Assembly (NCBI GenBank): GCA_902805475.1
Contig: CADCSX010000008.1
Location: 1,550,001 to 1,614,000, forward strand
Direction of reading: 5' to 3'
Origin: Entonaema liquescens
Taxonomy: Eukaryota > Ascomycota > Sordariomycetes > Xylariales > Xylariaceae
Length of the DNA: 64,000 nt
Positions 45,411 to 56,903 of this stretch are shown one piece after another (the first letter of the stretch is position 1; every line of letters begins with the position of its first letter). The position numbers and the translations under genes are program-made. Below the pieces are notes generated by a model. It made no database searches, was not told the origin of the DNA, and saw nothing but the letters and a program-made list of their open reading frames with translations.

Positions 45411-48143
45411 ATGGGGTTTCCCTTCAAGGGAACAGATGTTTCCGACACAACCACATCTGCGATCAGTCCTAACATAGCTAAGGACGCGACACCCAATTCC
45501 TCTAATGAGAAGCTTCGCGACATAGATATAGCCACTGCCATCAAAGACCTTAACCAGATTCAGCATGCCCACCAATGGGACCCCAATCTCCCTCAGGAGA
45601 AGCTTGATGCCGTTAATTCGGCGCTTAAGCATGGTGATATCGAGGAGATTATTGAGGCCGATTCACAGTTTACCGAAGATTCGCCTTACGAGGAGGTGCG
45701 CGCTGCCGTGCGCAATACCGATGGTGGAGAAGTCGCGTGTACCGTACGAGCCTGGATCCTAGGAATGATGTTTGTCACACTCGGTTCCGGTCTCAATATG
45801 CTGTTAAGCATGCGAAGTCCAATGGTTAACTTTCCAGCCTTGGTGGTGGTATTATTGGTCTATCCTGTCGGATCTCTGTGGGCAAAGATCATGCCAACAA
45901 GAGTATTCAAAACTTTTGGTCAAGAGTGGACTTTAAATACAGGACCCTTCACCATAAAAGAGCACGTTGTCGTCACCATCATGTCAAACGTTTGCATCTC
46001 GTACGCGTACTCCACTGACGCGTTGCTTGCGCTCCAAGGAAAGCCTTTCTACGACCTGAATCTGGGCTGGGGATTTTCTTTGATGTTTACGCTGAGCTCA
46101 CAACTCATAGGAATTTCGCTATCGGGGATGTTTAGGCGGTTCCTAGTCTATCCCGCTGCGATGATGTGGCCTTCCCAGTTTGGTTATACTTCGCTTTTCT
46201 ATGCCCTTCACGACAAGAGTAAAAGCGATGGTACCAAATCTAACGGATGGGTGATAAGCCGCTATAGGTACTTCTTTATTGTGATGGGCGGCATGTTCTG
46301 CTACTACTGGATACCAGGAGTCCTTTGGCAAGGCCTGTCTGTGTTCGCATTCGTGACCTGGATTAAGCCAGAGAACGCTGTACTGAACCAGCTTTTCGGT
46401 GGGTTCACAGGACTTAGTCTTATTCCACTTACCTTTGACTGGACCTATGTCTCTGCCTACCTGTCGGATCCGTTGCTGGCTCCGACGCAAGCTCATGTTA
46501 ATACTTTAATCGGCCTGTTTTGCTTCGTCATTATTCCATGTATCGGGATGGCGTATACCGGTTCCCTGTAAGTTCTACGCCGCCTTCGTCTTCTCAAGAT
46601 GTATTGGGGGATTCGGTGAGAGAGCTTGTTTCTAATAGGCTTGTAGTTATTCCGATTACCTTCCCCTCGTAACCTCTCAGACATACGACAATACGCAAAA
46701 CGCATATAACGTCTCCAAGATTCTCGGAGATAGTTTCACTCTCGACCTAGACAAGTACCGTGATTATTCGCCGCTATTTCTATCACCATCCTTAGCTCTA
46801 AACTACGGACTTTCCTTCGCCGCATTGACAGCCGCGCTTGTTCACACTGCCCTCTTCAATGGAAAGGAAATATGGTACCGCTTCAAGACTGCGCGCAACC
46901 AGGAACCCGACATTCACCTGAAGCTAATCAAAAAATACCGCGAGGCCCCTGAATGGTGGTATTATGCGCTTCTGGTAGTCTCCATCGCATTCGGACTTGC
47001 GACTGTGCTGACGTACGATTCTCAACTTCCTTGGTGGGGGTTCTTCGTATCCGTTATACTGGCCCTAGTATTTGTGGTTCCTACATGCATGGTGATGGCC
47101 GTTTCTACTATCCAGTTGTCTTTGAACGTGATATCGCCATTCATAGCCGGTTTCATATTCCCAGGTCGTCCGATTGCAGTGATGATTTTCAAAGTCTTCA
47201 GTACAGTTACACTGGGGCAGGCTCAGACTTATGTATGTGAAAGGATTTCCCCAGTTGTCCTCGTCCATTGCTTTCCTTCAAGAAAAATTATTGATCTTCC
47301 GATGTATTACTGAGGTTGCTGACGCAAAATAGAGCACCGATCTGAAGACAGCTCATTACATGAAAATTCCCCTAGGGTCACCTTTTGGTGTCAAGTAATA
47401 GCGAGTATATGGGCCGTATTTGTACAGATTGCGGTTATGAACTGGACGTTAGGAGCCATACCGGATGTTTGCTCCAAGTGAGTTATTACCATATGGAACC
47501 ATTCACACCCAACAAGCTAACATGTGCTTAGTACTCAACCTAGTCATTTCACCTGCCCCAATGGACGAGCCTTCTTCTCATCGTCAATAGTGTGGGGTGT
47601 TCTAGGACCAGAACGTATGTTTGGTCCTGGATCGATGTATGTAAACTTCAACTGGTTCTGGCTTATCGGCGCTGGGCTCCCGGTAATCCTATGGCTCCTG
47701 GGTCGCAAGACTAAAATCGGTTTCGTCCGCCATCTCAACGCCCCCATCATGTTTGGTGCGATGGGATGGTTGCCGCCAGCCACACCGATTAGCTTTTCCT
47801 CATGGGCAATATTCGGGTTGATCTTCAACTATGCCATACGGAAGAGATTTGGAGGCTGGTGGAGAACTTACAACTATGTCACGGCTGCGGCCCTTGACGC
47901 AGGGCTTATCTTGTCAACTATTATTATCTTCTTCGCCATAACTCTTCCAGGGGTTACCATCCCCCAGTGGTGGGGCAACGTGGATGTGTTTAATACTGTA
48001 GTAAGTGCATAGCATACCAACAAGATCGTGCAATGTTTGGTTTGGTTCATATAGTTGCTAACTATGACAACTAGGATGCTTCCTACACAGGGTGGCTTAA
48101 GTCAGTACCAGATGGTGGGAAATTTGGACCGGAAACATGGTAA
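45411..48143 (+). CDS. Oligopeptide transporter (OPT family), with an apparent frameshift
   Basis: OPT proteins import small peptides and related compounds by proton symport across the plasma membrane. Five exons (45411-46567, 46647-47232, 47333-47477, 47532-48000, 48075-48143) would give about 808 residues with many membrane spans. Markers: SPYEEVRAAV near residue 91, ALLALQGKPFYDLN, NYGLSFAALTAALVH, and FNYAIRKRFGGWWRTYNYV. The frame breaks in exon 3: at 47369-47372 the run CCCC is followed by a frame shift exactly in the family KIPPR motif, and adding one base restores the expected downstream reading. No intron can explain it. It is either a recent pseudogene or a homopolymer error in the assembly; I favour the latter. 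Confidence 0.9.
47369..47372 (+). other. Apparent single-base loss in a C run (frameshift)
   Basis: Exon 3 of the OPT gene reads HYMKIP in frame, then stops after seven more codons. One extra C gives the conserved KIPPR motif and an open frame to the next splice donor. The five exons sum to 2426 nt, one short of a multiple of three. Confidence 0.8.
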
Positions 48144-48334
48144 AGTCAAAGTATAGCAGGCCGTAGGATACTATTGAGAGACGGCTTTGTGAGACAAAAC
48201 GGCATTCAGGCGAATAAAAGGAGCAGAATTAACTAATTCATGAGAGTCCGCATGTGTGGTATTGAATCATATCACCACACTAGCGATTCGTAACAAACTA
48301 CCTAACGTACGTAATAACCTAGACCATGGCAGAC

Positions 48335-49688
48335 TTACCAAACTGTCTCTAGTCCATTAACTCCTACCGGGCGTTCAGCAAGGGTAGTAATGCGGAATCC
48401 GTGACGCAAGCCTTCTTCCTCGTTATGTACGTCGTAGTCAGAGATGGCAGTGTGAGCTGTAACTCTATTATCCCAGAGCGACACTGTCTGGTCATCCCAC
48501 TTCACGCGAACCTGGATATCCGCACTCTGGGAGATATGCTACAAGGATTCATATAGTTAGATAATTGCTAACTAGTTTGAAATAGACATAACCATTGGGA
48601 GGAACTAACCTTGAAGAGCAACTGGAGAATAGCATCCGACTCCTCTGCCTTCAATCCTATGATCTTCTTTGTAAAACCTGGGTTCACGAAGAGTGCTTTC
48701 TGGCCAGTCACCTGGAATGAGATATTAGATACGATCATCTATAATGTAAGATCGAGAGTTATTTGCTTACCGGGTGTACCCTTACAATAGGGTGGTCCGA
48801 CTTAACAGGTTCGCGACGGACAAACTTGCCGTCGCGACGAGCGCCCTCGGCCTGAGGGAAACCGCTGTGCTCAGCTCTTAGACCTTCGAGTAATGTCTTG
48901 ATCGGTTCTGAAAGCCTCTCGTAAGCCGCGACTTGAGAAGTCCACGCGGTGTCACCGCCCGTGGCAGGTACTGCGAGCAATGTGAGGAGTGTAATTCCAG
49001 GGGGTTGGTGTTCATATGAAACATCCGAGTGGTATCCAGTAGTAGTCAAGCGCTCGAGGCGGCGCTGGGCTCTGTATAAGTTGTCCGGCCCTAGATAGAT
49101 ATTGTGAAACTCGATGGCACCGTCGACGTGAGCTCCGACGGGCTATTTAGTGTTAACCAATACTTATGAGAACGCCTAGGGGTTCAGTACATACGTGAAC
49201 GTGGAGACGACCAAAGTATTGGCCGAACTCCTTCTGCTTCTGGACACCAATGTCCTTGAAGTTCTGGCCGCGAAATACCACAACACCCCTTTCGGCAATC
49301 AACAAGGCCAACTCATTCTTCTGCTCGTCTGTCAACTCGGAGAGCTGCAGACCAGTGATTTCCGTGCCGACACGGGGAGTCAGCTTGGTAACAACTACAT
49401 TCGGGTCTTTCAGCCCAAGTAGATGAGGTTTGGCTTTGTCCGCTAGGAGACCCCGGTCGACGAACTCGAAGGGTTCCGTTGGCGGGAACGTTGTAGACTC
49501 ATCGTACACAGGCAAGTAGCTAGTGTACTTGTACTTTTCAAAATTTTAGCTCATATTTATAATTACGTCTTAATGCGATTCCTTACTGAGGCGTGTTGCG
49601 CTGTGTCATAAGCCTTGTTAAGCTTCTGCTCCGCCTTCTCCTTTAGCTCGGAAGCGCTTGGCAATACGTCTGCGACTGAGGGTGCCAT
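48335..49688 (-). CDS. TauD-family Fe(II)/2-oxoglutarate dioxygenase
   Basis: Five exons (49688-49587, 49527-49195, 49142-48771, 48711-48610, 48538-48335) encode 370 residues. The family hydroxylates small molecules such as taurine and other sulfonates, releasing sulfite, or related acids. The iron ligands are visible: TTGYHSDVSYE (His and Asp) and NRVTAHTAISDY (distal His). The Arg that binds 2-oxoglutarate lies in GFRITTLAERPVG. The N-terminal extension (MAPSVADVLPSASELKEKAEQ) is usual in fungal members. It sits between the OPT transporter and the anion-type transporter, which fits use of an imported compound as sulfur or nitrogen source. The exact substrate is not shown by sequence. Confidence 0.92.
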
Positions 49689-50235
49689 TGTGAATGCAAG
49701 TTGGTGCAATTGACTTTGCGCAATGCTCTCACCAGAAGGTAAACGCGTCGACTATATACCCTGCTTTGACATTGGCTTCGACCGCGTTATCTGATATCAC
49801 GTCTGACCCCCGCATATTCCTCATCGATTCCCCATATGATGCGATTCCAACGAGGGATGCATCTCCAACTAAGTGAGCACGTCAAACCCAGCCAAGACAA
49901 TTCTACTACCCTACATCTAGCTACTTTGAAATAGCTTGAACGTGGTTTGCTCAGTTGGCCGTCTGCCATTCCTTCATTTCGTCACATCCCGTGGGGATGT
50001 TACCATCGATAGCTACTATAGCCCACGACGGGGAAGTATACAGGAATCGGATAGTGGGTTGCAGTAGTATAGGCTAGGGCAATCGTGCAAGCGCAACCAA
50101 AATGACGATTATTGATGCTGGCGACGAAATCGGCGATAGATAAGATGGCAGCTAGATCTACATAACTTTGGCTCGGGAGTGAGAGTCCACGAAGGCTCGT
50201 CACTTTGGTTTAACTATCTATCGTAAAGCGACAGT
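49689..50235. promoter_or_regulatory. Shared promoter of the TauD-type and symporter genes
   Basis: These 547 bp separate the two divergent genes. GATA-factor-type sites: TTATCT near 49788, overlapping CGATAG/AGATAA at 50134-50144, and CTATCTATCG at 50214-50223, just before the symporter start. This suggests joint control, perhaps by a nitrogen regulator. No coding region is seen. Confidence 0.5.
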
Positions 50236-52571
50236 ATGGCGACCAAACATGATGCTGTCACTATTAGTGCTGCTGAAAACGCAGTTAGCTCCTCCAGAGA
50301 TGGGTTCAGTGAATCGGATCAGGAGAAGTCGCCTTCAAAGGAGATTATCGAGACCACAGTTGCAGAGCATACTCCCTCCAGGCATCCACTCCTTAGTCTT
50401 TTCAGGAGCAAGATTAAAAAGCATAGGTCCGACGACATAGCTACTCAACCGTCCGTATTCGACGACCCAGTAAAAGCCGAGCAATTCAAACCGAGTCCCA
50501 AGTACGAGAACCTTCATCGGTTCGACCCGTCTTTTACGTGGACGTGGGGCGAAGAAGAGGTATGTATAATGGTCTCTCCCTAGCAAAAGTATTTCCTGCT
50601 TATAATAATCAGAGACTCGTTAAGAAGATCGACTGGAAGGTGACCGCCTGGGCTTGTATTGCCTTCTTCGCCCTGGACCTAGACAGGAGTAATCTCGGCC
50701 AGGCTAACACTGACAATTTCTTGGACGATATGGGCTTCACAACGAATGGTAAGTTCTATATGAATGGATCAGGGCTTATCTCATTAGCTAACTCTTGTGA
50801 TCTCTTTTAGACTACAACTATGGGAGTACAGTACGTCTGGTATCTTTCCTACTAGCCGAACTACCTTCCCAACTAGTTAGTAAGAAAATTGGTAAGTTGT
50901 TTATTAGGTTCTCTGTCTATATTGTAAAGCTCGGTTATTAATATTTTACAGGCCCCGACCGTTGGGTATGGATTATCCCCCTATATATCGCACCTTGGGC
51001 CCTCCTGCTCACATTTACTAGATTCCGATACAAATGGTCCTATGGAGCATTGTAGCTGGTTCTCAATTTTGGCTTCGGGGTCGATCATCGTTTCTGGCTT
51101 GTCGTGCCCTTTTAGGTCTCCTGCAGGGCGGTTTCATTCCTGATCTGATTCTCTATATGGTAAGTTTCCCATCAGAGTGTTCTCTGAAGATACTGACACT
51201 GCCTGTAGTCATACTTCTTCAAAGGAACCGAGCTTCCCTTTCGTCTGGCCCTATTCTGGATGGCAAATCAGTTAACTGATGTAATCGCACCCTTGCTTGC
51301 ATATGGCCTTCTGCGCCTGAGAGGCTATCATGGCTACGAGGGTTGGCGTTGGTTGTGAGACATTGTACAATCGGCAGTAGAAATGCAGTACTAACACATT
51401 TGCTAGATTCCTCATCGAGGGTATCCTGACTCTTGCCATTGGTATATGGTCTTGGTTCATGATGGCGCCATCTCCAACTCAAACAAAGGCTTGGTACCGA
51501 CCAAATGGTTGGTTTACCGAACGAGAGGAGAAAATCCTCGTCAATCGAATCCTGCGAGATGACCCGTCGAAAGGAGATATGCACAACCGCCAAGGAATCA
51601 CTCTGAAAATGTTATGGAAATCCTTGGCTGACTATCATCTTTGGCCCATATATATCATCGGATTGACGTTCGGCATTCCATCCGGCCCTCCCGGTCAATA
51701 CTTAACATTGACTCTTCGAGCCCTCGGGTTCGATACTTTCAACACGAACCTCCTAACTATACCGGCGACAGTGATATCAACCGCCAGCGTAAGGGCCCCA
51801 CGGAACTGACAATTACTACTCTGATCGTTCAAGCTAATATTCTCTAGATGTTGGCATTGACCTACTTATCCGAAGTAATCAACCAGCGATCTCTGCTTGG
51901 TCTTCTTGTGGAATTTTGGACCCTTCCATGCGTGATTGCGCTGGCTTTGCTGCCAGAGCACACCTCGCGTTGGGGCTCGTACGCGCTTGTGACCGTTTTG
52001 TTAGCCCATCCGTCACGTAAGATCACCTAACTATAGATTACTGGGTTCGTTTGCTAAAGTTTTAAAGCGCATGCGATGCAAGTTGGTTGGAGTAGTCGGA
52101 ATTCCAATACGGTCCGTACCAGAACTGTCTCTGCTGCAGCATACAAGTAAGGCAATCGTAACTTGTTACAGAGAATCAAGAAGCTGACCTCGTAAAGCAT
52201 TTGCGTTCAGCTTCAAGCCATTATGAGTGCGAATATTTACCGCGATGATGATAAACCACTATGTAGGTGTATCCTGTTCCGATTTCTGGTCAACCACTTA
52301 CACTTTCTAGACCGTCGCGGAAACAGAGTACTCATCGGGATTAATTGTTTGAATATTGTTATATACATAGCCGTCAAGTTATACTACGTATATCAGAATA
52401 AGCGCCGGGATAGGATATGGGATGCCATGAGTCCAGATGTGAGTTGCAAATAAGACCTATCAACAAAGTTGTATCTGAAGTCGTTCTAATGACATCCAGG
52501 AGCAAAACGAATACCGAGAAAACACGAAAGACGAAGGAAGCAAGAGACTTGACTTCAGGTTTGCAAGTTAA
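50236..52571 (+). CDS. MFS anion:cation symporter (allantoate permease/Dal5-like)
   Basis: Twelve exons (50236-50559, 50613-50748, 50811-50891, 50952-50965, 51022-51159, 51209-51354, 51407-51788, 51848-52016, 52068-52146, 52198-52262, 52311-52438, 52500-52571) sum to 1734 nt, giving 577 residues. The family imports organic anions such as allantoate, ureidosuccinate, vitamins or sulfonates. Markers: KIDWKVTAWACIAFFALDLD and RSNLGQANTDNF in the first span, GFIPDLILYMSYFFKGTELP, RLALFWMANQ, and ANIYRDDDKPLYRRGN near the end. Exon 4 is only 14 nt. The N-terminal 100 residues are cytosolic and charged. Divergent to the TauD-type gene. Confidence 0.9.
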
Positions 52572-53104
52572 GACGCTCCGTACAATTATAACGAATCGGC
52601 CAGCCATGGAAATTCTTTCGCTTATCCCCCTGGGAGCAACCCCTTGAAGCCAGAGGTTGATAGTTGAATGCGCGAAGTCAACAGTAGTTTCCATCATAGC
52701 AGCTCTCTAGGGTGCACTTAATCGCCATTCCTCTTTTCCGACTTGCTGAGAAGAAAAATATTTCGTGTGTATAGAGTATTCGAATAAACTATGACTAACT
52801 GATAATGCAACAATCAAAGGCAAATTACCTCGCGACTATTATATAATAAACTTCTATTTAAATTCATTTTCTACATTTTCTTCCCTTAAAATAATGAACT
52901 GGAAGAGAAAGAATGATAAACAAAGGGAGCCTCCTGGGTACCATTCACATTGTCTCAAACAATGAGTCGTATGGAAGATCGTATAAAAAGGTATAAGAAC
53001 TTACGTTGCAACAACCTTACCTGAGGCATGTCCATTTCCCTTAGATCGGCCTCTGTATTTGTGTGTCCTCTGTAGGGAATCCAGTCCCTTCTATGCAATT
53101 GCGA
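52572..53104. other. Convergent spacer, no gene seen
   Basis: The spacer lies between the 3' ends of the symporter gene and the gene at 53105-53863. It is A+T-rich around 52740-52910. No coding region is recognised. Confidence 0.5.
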
Positions 53105-53863
53105 TTATTTTTGTATCTGTGCCATCCAAGCACTTGGCGTATCGCTCGAAGAAATCTCATTGTAATTGATGTACCCGTTATACGTTTCTGGTTCCTCGGG
53201 AAGTATAGGAACGAAATTTTCGAAATCGGAGTGACAATCCCAACTTGGTGTAGGTGCCATATCGTACGCGGTCGCATCCGCCCATGGCTGTGGAGTTGCT
53301 ATTTGTCCATCGACGAGCGTATCTCCTCCGGGCGATAGAACGGGTGTCATTTCCCCAGCCCCCATATATTGATTCACAGCCTTGTAAATCTGACCGTCAA
53401 TTCTCATATTCTGGTCCCCAAAATTGATATTTATATCCTCGAAGTTGATCTTGTTGTCGAGCGCCGGTAGTTTGCAGTCTAGTTCTCGCAGTATATCGTT
53501 CACATCCAATACTTCACCCTTGCGGACGTACGTGTTAATCAGCATGTCCTGAGCTTTGTCAAGATCTGCTGCCTCCATGCCTGGAATATCGCGAAGATAT
53601 GCTCTAGCCGCGAAGGCTTTGGCTCGTGTGTATTGGTCGGGCTCCTCCCCAGAGAAGCGAGCCCATTTCTCATCTAGTATCCTCTTGTGAACGCAGTACT
53701 CACACGGACCGTCTCCCGGAGTGTATTCCCGAGCAGTGTCGGTACCATGCTCTCGTATTGCGCAGTTGCGCAAGATAGGGTCGAAGTGTTTGCAATGTAT
53801 AACTTCATTGTCGGTATCGAAATGCCCACATGACATATACTTGATTGCCCACTTATGGCACAT
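53105..53863 (-). CDS. Hypothetical fungal protein with Cys/His-rich N-terminus
   Basis: A single exon encodes 252 residues. The first 60 residues carry a Cys/His pattern (MSCGHFDTDNEVIHCKHF, a later Cys at NCAIREH, and PCEYCVHK) that may bind zinc. The rest is acidic and mostly disordered with a repeated INFEDININFGD-type stretch. Similar Cys/His-starting proteins of unknown function are common and variable in filamentous ascomycetes. No enzymatic motif, signal peptide or membrane span is seen. Confidence 0.68.
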   Translation of the reverse strand: MCHKWAIKYMSCGHFDTDNEVIHCKHFDPILRNCAIREHGTDTAREYTPGDGPCEYCVHKRILDEKWARFSGEEPDQYTRAKAFAARAYLRDIPGMEAADLDKAQDMLINTYVRKGEVLDVNDILRELDCKLPALDNKINFEDININFGDQNMRIDGQIYKAVNQYMGAGEMTPVLSPGGDTLVDGQIATPQPWADATAYDMAPTPSWDCHSDFENFVPILPEEPETYNGYINYNEISSSDTPSAWMAQIQK

Positions 53864-54869
53864 CTTGAAAAATGATAGAGAGTGTTAGCTGGTAGGTTCC
53901 TATGAAGAACCGGCGAAGGTACTAGTGATAACCGTCCACCTCGAAACAGGGGCTACAGATATATTAGCGCAAGGAATGAGGAAGCTAAATCTAAAAATTA
54001 CACCGATATGGTACATGAAATTTAGAACTATACCTACAAGCTGGCAATCTACTATTAACTCTGTTCCTGTTCCTGTTCAGCATTCGTGTTCCGATACAAT
54101 CTGGGTACCTAGACAGAATAATATAGAAATTATGGCCGTGACCCTAGCGTCTCAAAATATCAGAAGCACAAAGACACAAAGAGAATATTTCAATTCAATG
54201 TCATACGTATTGAATTGTTGAATGGATTCATTGGAAACCCATGGAGGCATATATACCTTAGTTTCGCAAAGGATAATAGATTTGTTCTTAGTAACCCACC
54301 CAGGTATATAGTGAGATGGCCTAACAATGTGAAAACAGTACAAAAACAATACACTTGTTTATCATGGCGCTATTGGCATACCTAGAACTAGATGGAACCT
54401 CCACTAACCTATCTACGTTGTACTTGCATAGGTACCTAATCGTCTTGAGTTTGAATCTATGAAGTCTGGGTACTTTAAGTTTAACCCATTGGTGATAGTA
54501 ATAATAACCTGTTACTCTTTCCGTGAAATATATGGAAATAAATGAAGCGAAAGTTCGAGAAATGAAGGATATAGGAATGGGAAATAAGCATACGACCTAT
54601 TATAAATAGACCTAGCTGTCGTCCTTCCCAGACAGCCTGCTTGAGAGGTTAAGTATCCGTTTGCTTAATATCGATGGGTCGTCACGAAATGGTTCAATGC
54701 GAAACTACTAGCGTAGGGTTATGCATCATCAGTGAAGATCGTGAGACGTATTGGAATTGCTGATTTATTCTCCCCTTACCTAGTATTACATACCTTTGGT
54801 TTTTGCCTTATTCTCCGAGTCATTCCAAATGCATCCTCATAGTTGTTCCCCAGGGGCATGTTCCTCGCC
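53864..54869. other. Intergenic, no gene seen
   Basis: About 1 kb of ordinary composition. Several TAGGTACCTA-type motifs occur, for example near 54432. Short open frames here lack recognisable features. Confidence 0.5.
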
Positions 54870-56204
54870 CTACCGGCCGCCTGACCCACCCCGCCTCTCG
54901 GCTTCTAATAACGCATCGAATTCCTTCTGAGCCTTTTCTTTCTCATACATCTTATTCTCTTTTTCCTCATCCTGTTTTGTATATGCGAAACCCTCCGTCC
55001 TTGATTGGCTATCCCTGGTGTTTGGCGTCTTGTCTTGTCGCAGCTGACCCCAGCCTCTTTCCTGGCCAGATGAATCCCCCCGAGCCCATTGAGCGTTTCC
55101 GGATTGTGATTGCTGTCTGATACGTTCCCAAGTGGAGCCACCTTGGGCAGCACGACTTTGCTGCGCTTCTGCTTTTCTCACTGCGGCTGGGACTGGAGAA
55201 GCATCATCGTCATCGAAAAGGTCCAAGTCATCGTCTGAATGCCGTGAGCCTGAATCTGAATATCCCGAGTCTTGGGATTTACTTGGTGGTACTTGGGGCT
55301 GGGCTCCTCTGCCCCAATACGACTGGGGGGAAGATGATGGACTCCTCGGTTCTGGGGTTGATTCGTTGAAACTACTTCCTGACTGACTTGCAAACGCATC
55401 ACGCCCAAACTCTTGGGATCCTTCATTCCCTGACTCGGATGGATATTTATCACGTGGAAATTGGGGAACGGGAGCTCCCCTGGAAGACTGAGGAGAATTG
55501 GGATCCGGATATGCTGGAATCCTCCGCTGCGGATCCTGGTTCTCGCGTTGCATTTGAGACAGCTTGTTATAGTTCTTTTTGATATCTGCTACCCAAGTCT
55601 TCAAGCGCGGGTCCCTAGCTAAGCGCGCGTCGTAAGACGATTCTGCTACGGAAGTGAAGAAGATAAGAGATCCGGCTAATGTCAGAGGGAAATAGCAGAG
55701 AAACCGAGATGCATGCCAGGTGAAGATAGCCCTAGGTCCTGTAATTAGAGGAAGGCGTTTGGTTGGGAAGACGAGCGGATTGAATTTCCCTTGCTTTGGT
55801 TGGTAAAGAGGGAACTTGAAAGTCTTCCTCGTCCTCCAACATATAACGGAAGTGATTGCTAAGGTAACAGGATTGATCCAAGGGAGAAATCGGGCTGAAT
55901 TGGCAGCAGCTTCGCTAGTAGCGGCAATCTCGTCAGCAGTTAAGCGGCGACGAGAAAGCTTAGACGCTTGGACTGTCTTGTTGGTAATGTAGACGACACG
56001 GAAAACATCCCTCATTAGAAAAAGGGGCGCCCAGAACTGCAAGCCGGGTAACCTATCGAAATGTATAGTTGCACCATCTTCGAAGTATTTCCTTTCAATT
56101 TGTGTTTGGTTCCATCGACTTAAGACTGGCCAAGGAGGGTTAGTAGTAAGTTCTGATGACGAGCCGTCATCGAAGGGGGGGTCAGTGCCGTTGTTAGACG
56201 ACAT
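54870..56204 (-). CDS. Conserved fungal membrane protein, function unknown
   Basis: A single exon encodes 444 residues. The conserved first half has FEDGATIHFDRLPGLQFWAP, a Leu/Phe-rich segment, and two likely membrane spans around FLPWINPVTLAITSVICW (residue 110) and FLCYFPLTLAGSLIFFTSVA (residue 185). The second half is disordered, rich in Ser, Gln, Pro and Asp, with an acidic DDDLDLFDDDD patch, and ends in a charged helix (KEKAQKEFDALLEAERR). I recognise it only as conserved among filamentous fungi; location in an organelle membrane is possible but not shown. The gene is real by composition and length. Confidence 0.75.
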   Translation of the reverse strand: MSSNNGTDPPFDDGSSSELTTNPPWPVLSRWNQTQIERKYFEDGATIHFDRLPGLQFWAPLFLMRDVFRVVYITNKTVQASKLSRRRLTADEIAATSEAAANSARFLPWINPVTLAITSVICWRTRKTFKFPLYQPKQGKFNPLVFPTKRLPLITGPRAIFTWHASRFLCYFPLTLAGSLIFFTSVAESSYDARLARDPRLKTWVADIKKNYNKLSQMQRENQDPQRRIPAYPDPNSPQSSRGAPVPQFPRDKYPSESGNEGSQEFGRDAFASQSGSSFNESTPEPRSPSSSPQSYWGRGAQPQVPPSKSQDSGYSDSGSRHSDDDLDLFDDDDASPVPAAVRKAEAQQSRAAQGGSTWERIRQQSQSGNAQWARGDSSGQERGWGQLRQDKTPNTRDSQSRTEGFAYTKQDEEKENKMYEKEKAQKEFDALLEAERRGGSGGR

Positions 56205-56903
56205 TGTTTCATTTGAGATATTGAAAATACATCAGGTGTATATGCCTTATGTAAGGTTGAAAGGTAATAGATGCAAGATGCAAGATGCAAGATGCAAGAT
56301 GCAAGATTATGTATGAGATACTTAATATATGAGATAGCAAAATTGGAAATTGGGAATCGTGAGATCGAACGCAACGACAAACTGTATTTGGTGGGGAAAC
56401 AGTTGTGAGCTAAGCTGCGTTATGCAGGTCAGGAGCTTGGGCCATATTTTAAGTGAGTACTTGGCATAGAATCAAACGTCATTGGCCCAGGAACATTTAG
56501 ATCAAAAGTACCTATGTACCTATTGACCTGTTCAAGCCACAGAAATTAAGTTGGGGGGAGGGGTTTGTGTGGCTGGTCGTGTTTTATTGACTCGTCACAG
56601 TGCAAGGGTTTAAAATTCCCATTGAACTTCTATCGCGACGCGGTTTAGCGACGCGTCTTATCCATCCAATTCAATTCAGTATCCAAGTTGCTTTGCTATT
56701 GAACTTCTTGCACCCCTCCAATTCGCTATACGAGGAACCGATTTTAACGAAATTTGGAGCTAGGACCTTATTTCTTACTGCCAACGGTCAATTCTTTTTT
56801 TTTTTTTTCTTGTCATTCACCCAGTCTACATTATCTACGTTGGACCAAGATCTGTTAAGGACGAATTATGATCATATAAATTCACCAAACCACTACCACT
56901 ACC
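56205..56903. other. Divergent promoter region
   Basis: The region lies between the membrane-protein gene (minus) and DNA2 (plus). It holds a 7-bp tandem repeat (56271-56305), a T-run at 56796-56808 and the pyrimidine-rich leader of DNA2. An open frame at 56600-56947 overlaps the DNA2 start in another frame and is not supported. Confidence 0.5.
56271..56305. repeat. Heptamer tandem repeat
   Basis: The unit ATGCAAG is repeated five times without change, 67-101 bp upstream of the membrane-protein start at 56204. Confidence 0.9.

Noticed and set aside
45411..48143. OPT gene called as a real pseudogene
   Set aside because: Only one lesion is present, in a C run, while all other exons and splice sites are intact; similar lesions occur in the essential DNA2 gene.
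43913..52571. Secondary-metabolite biosynthetic cluster
   Set aside because: No polyketide synthase, peptide synthetase, terpene cyclase or dedicated transcription factor is present; the genes fit nutrient uptake better.
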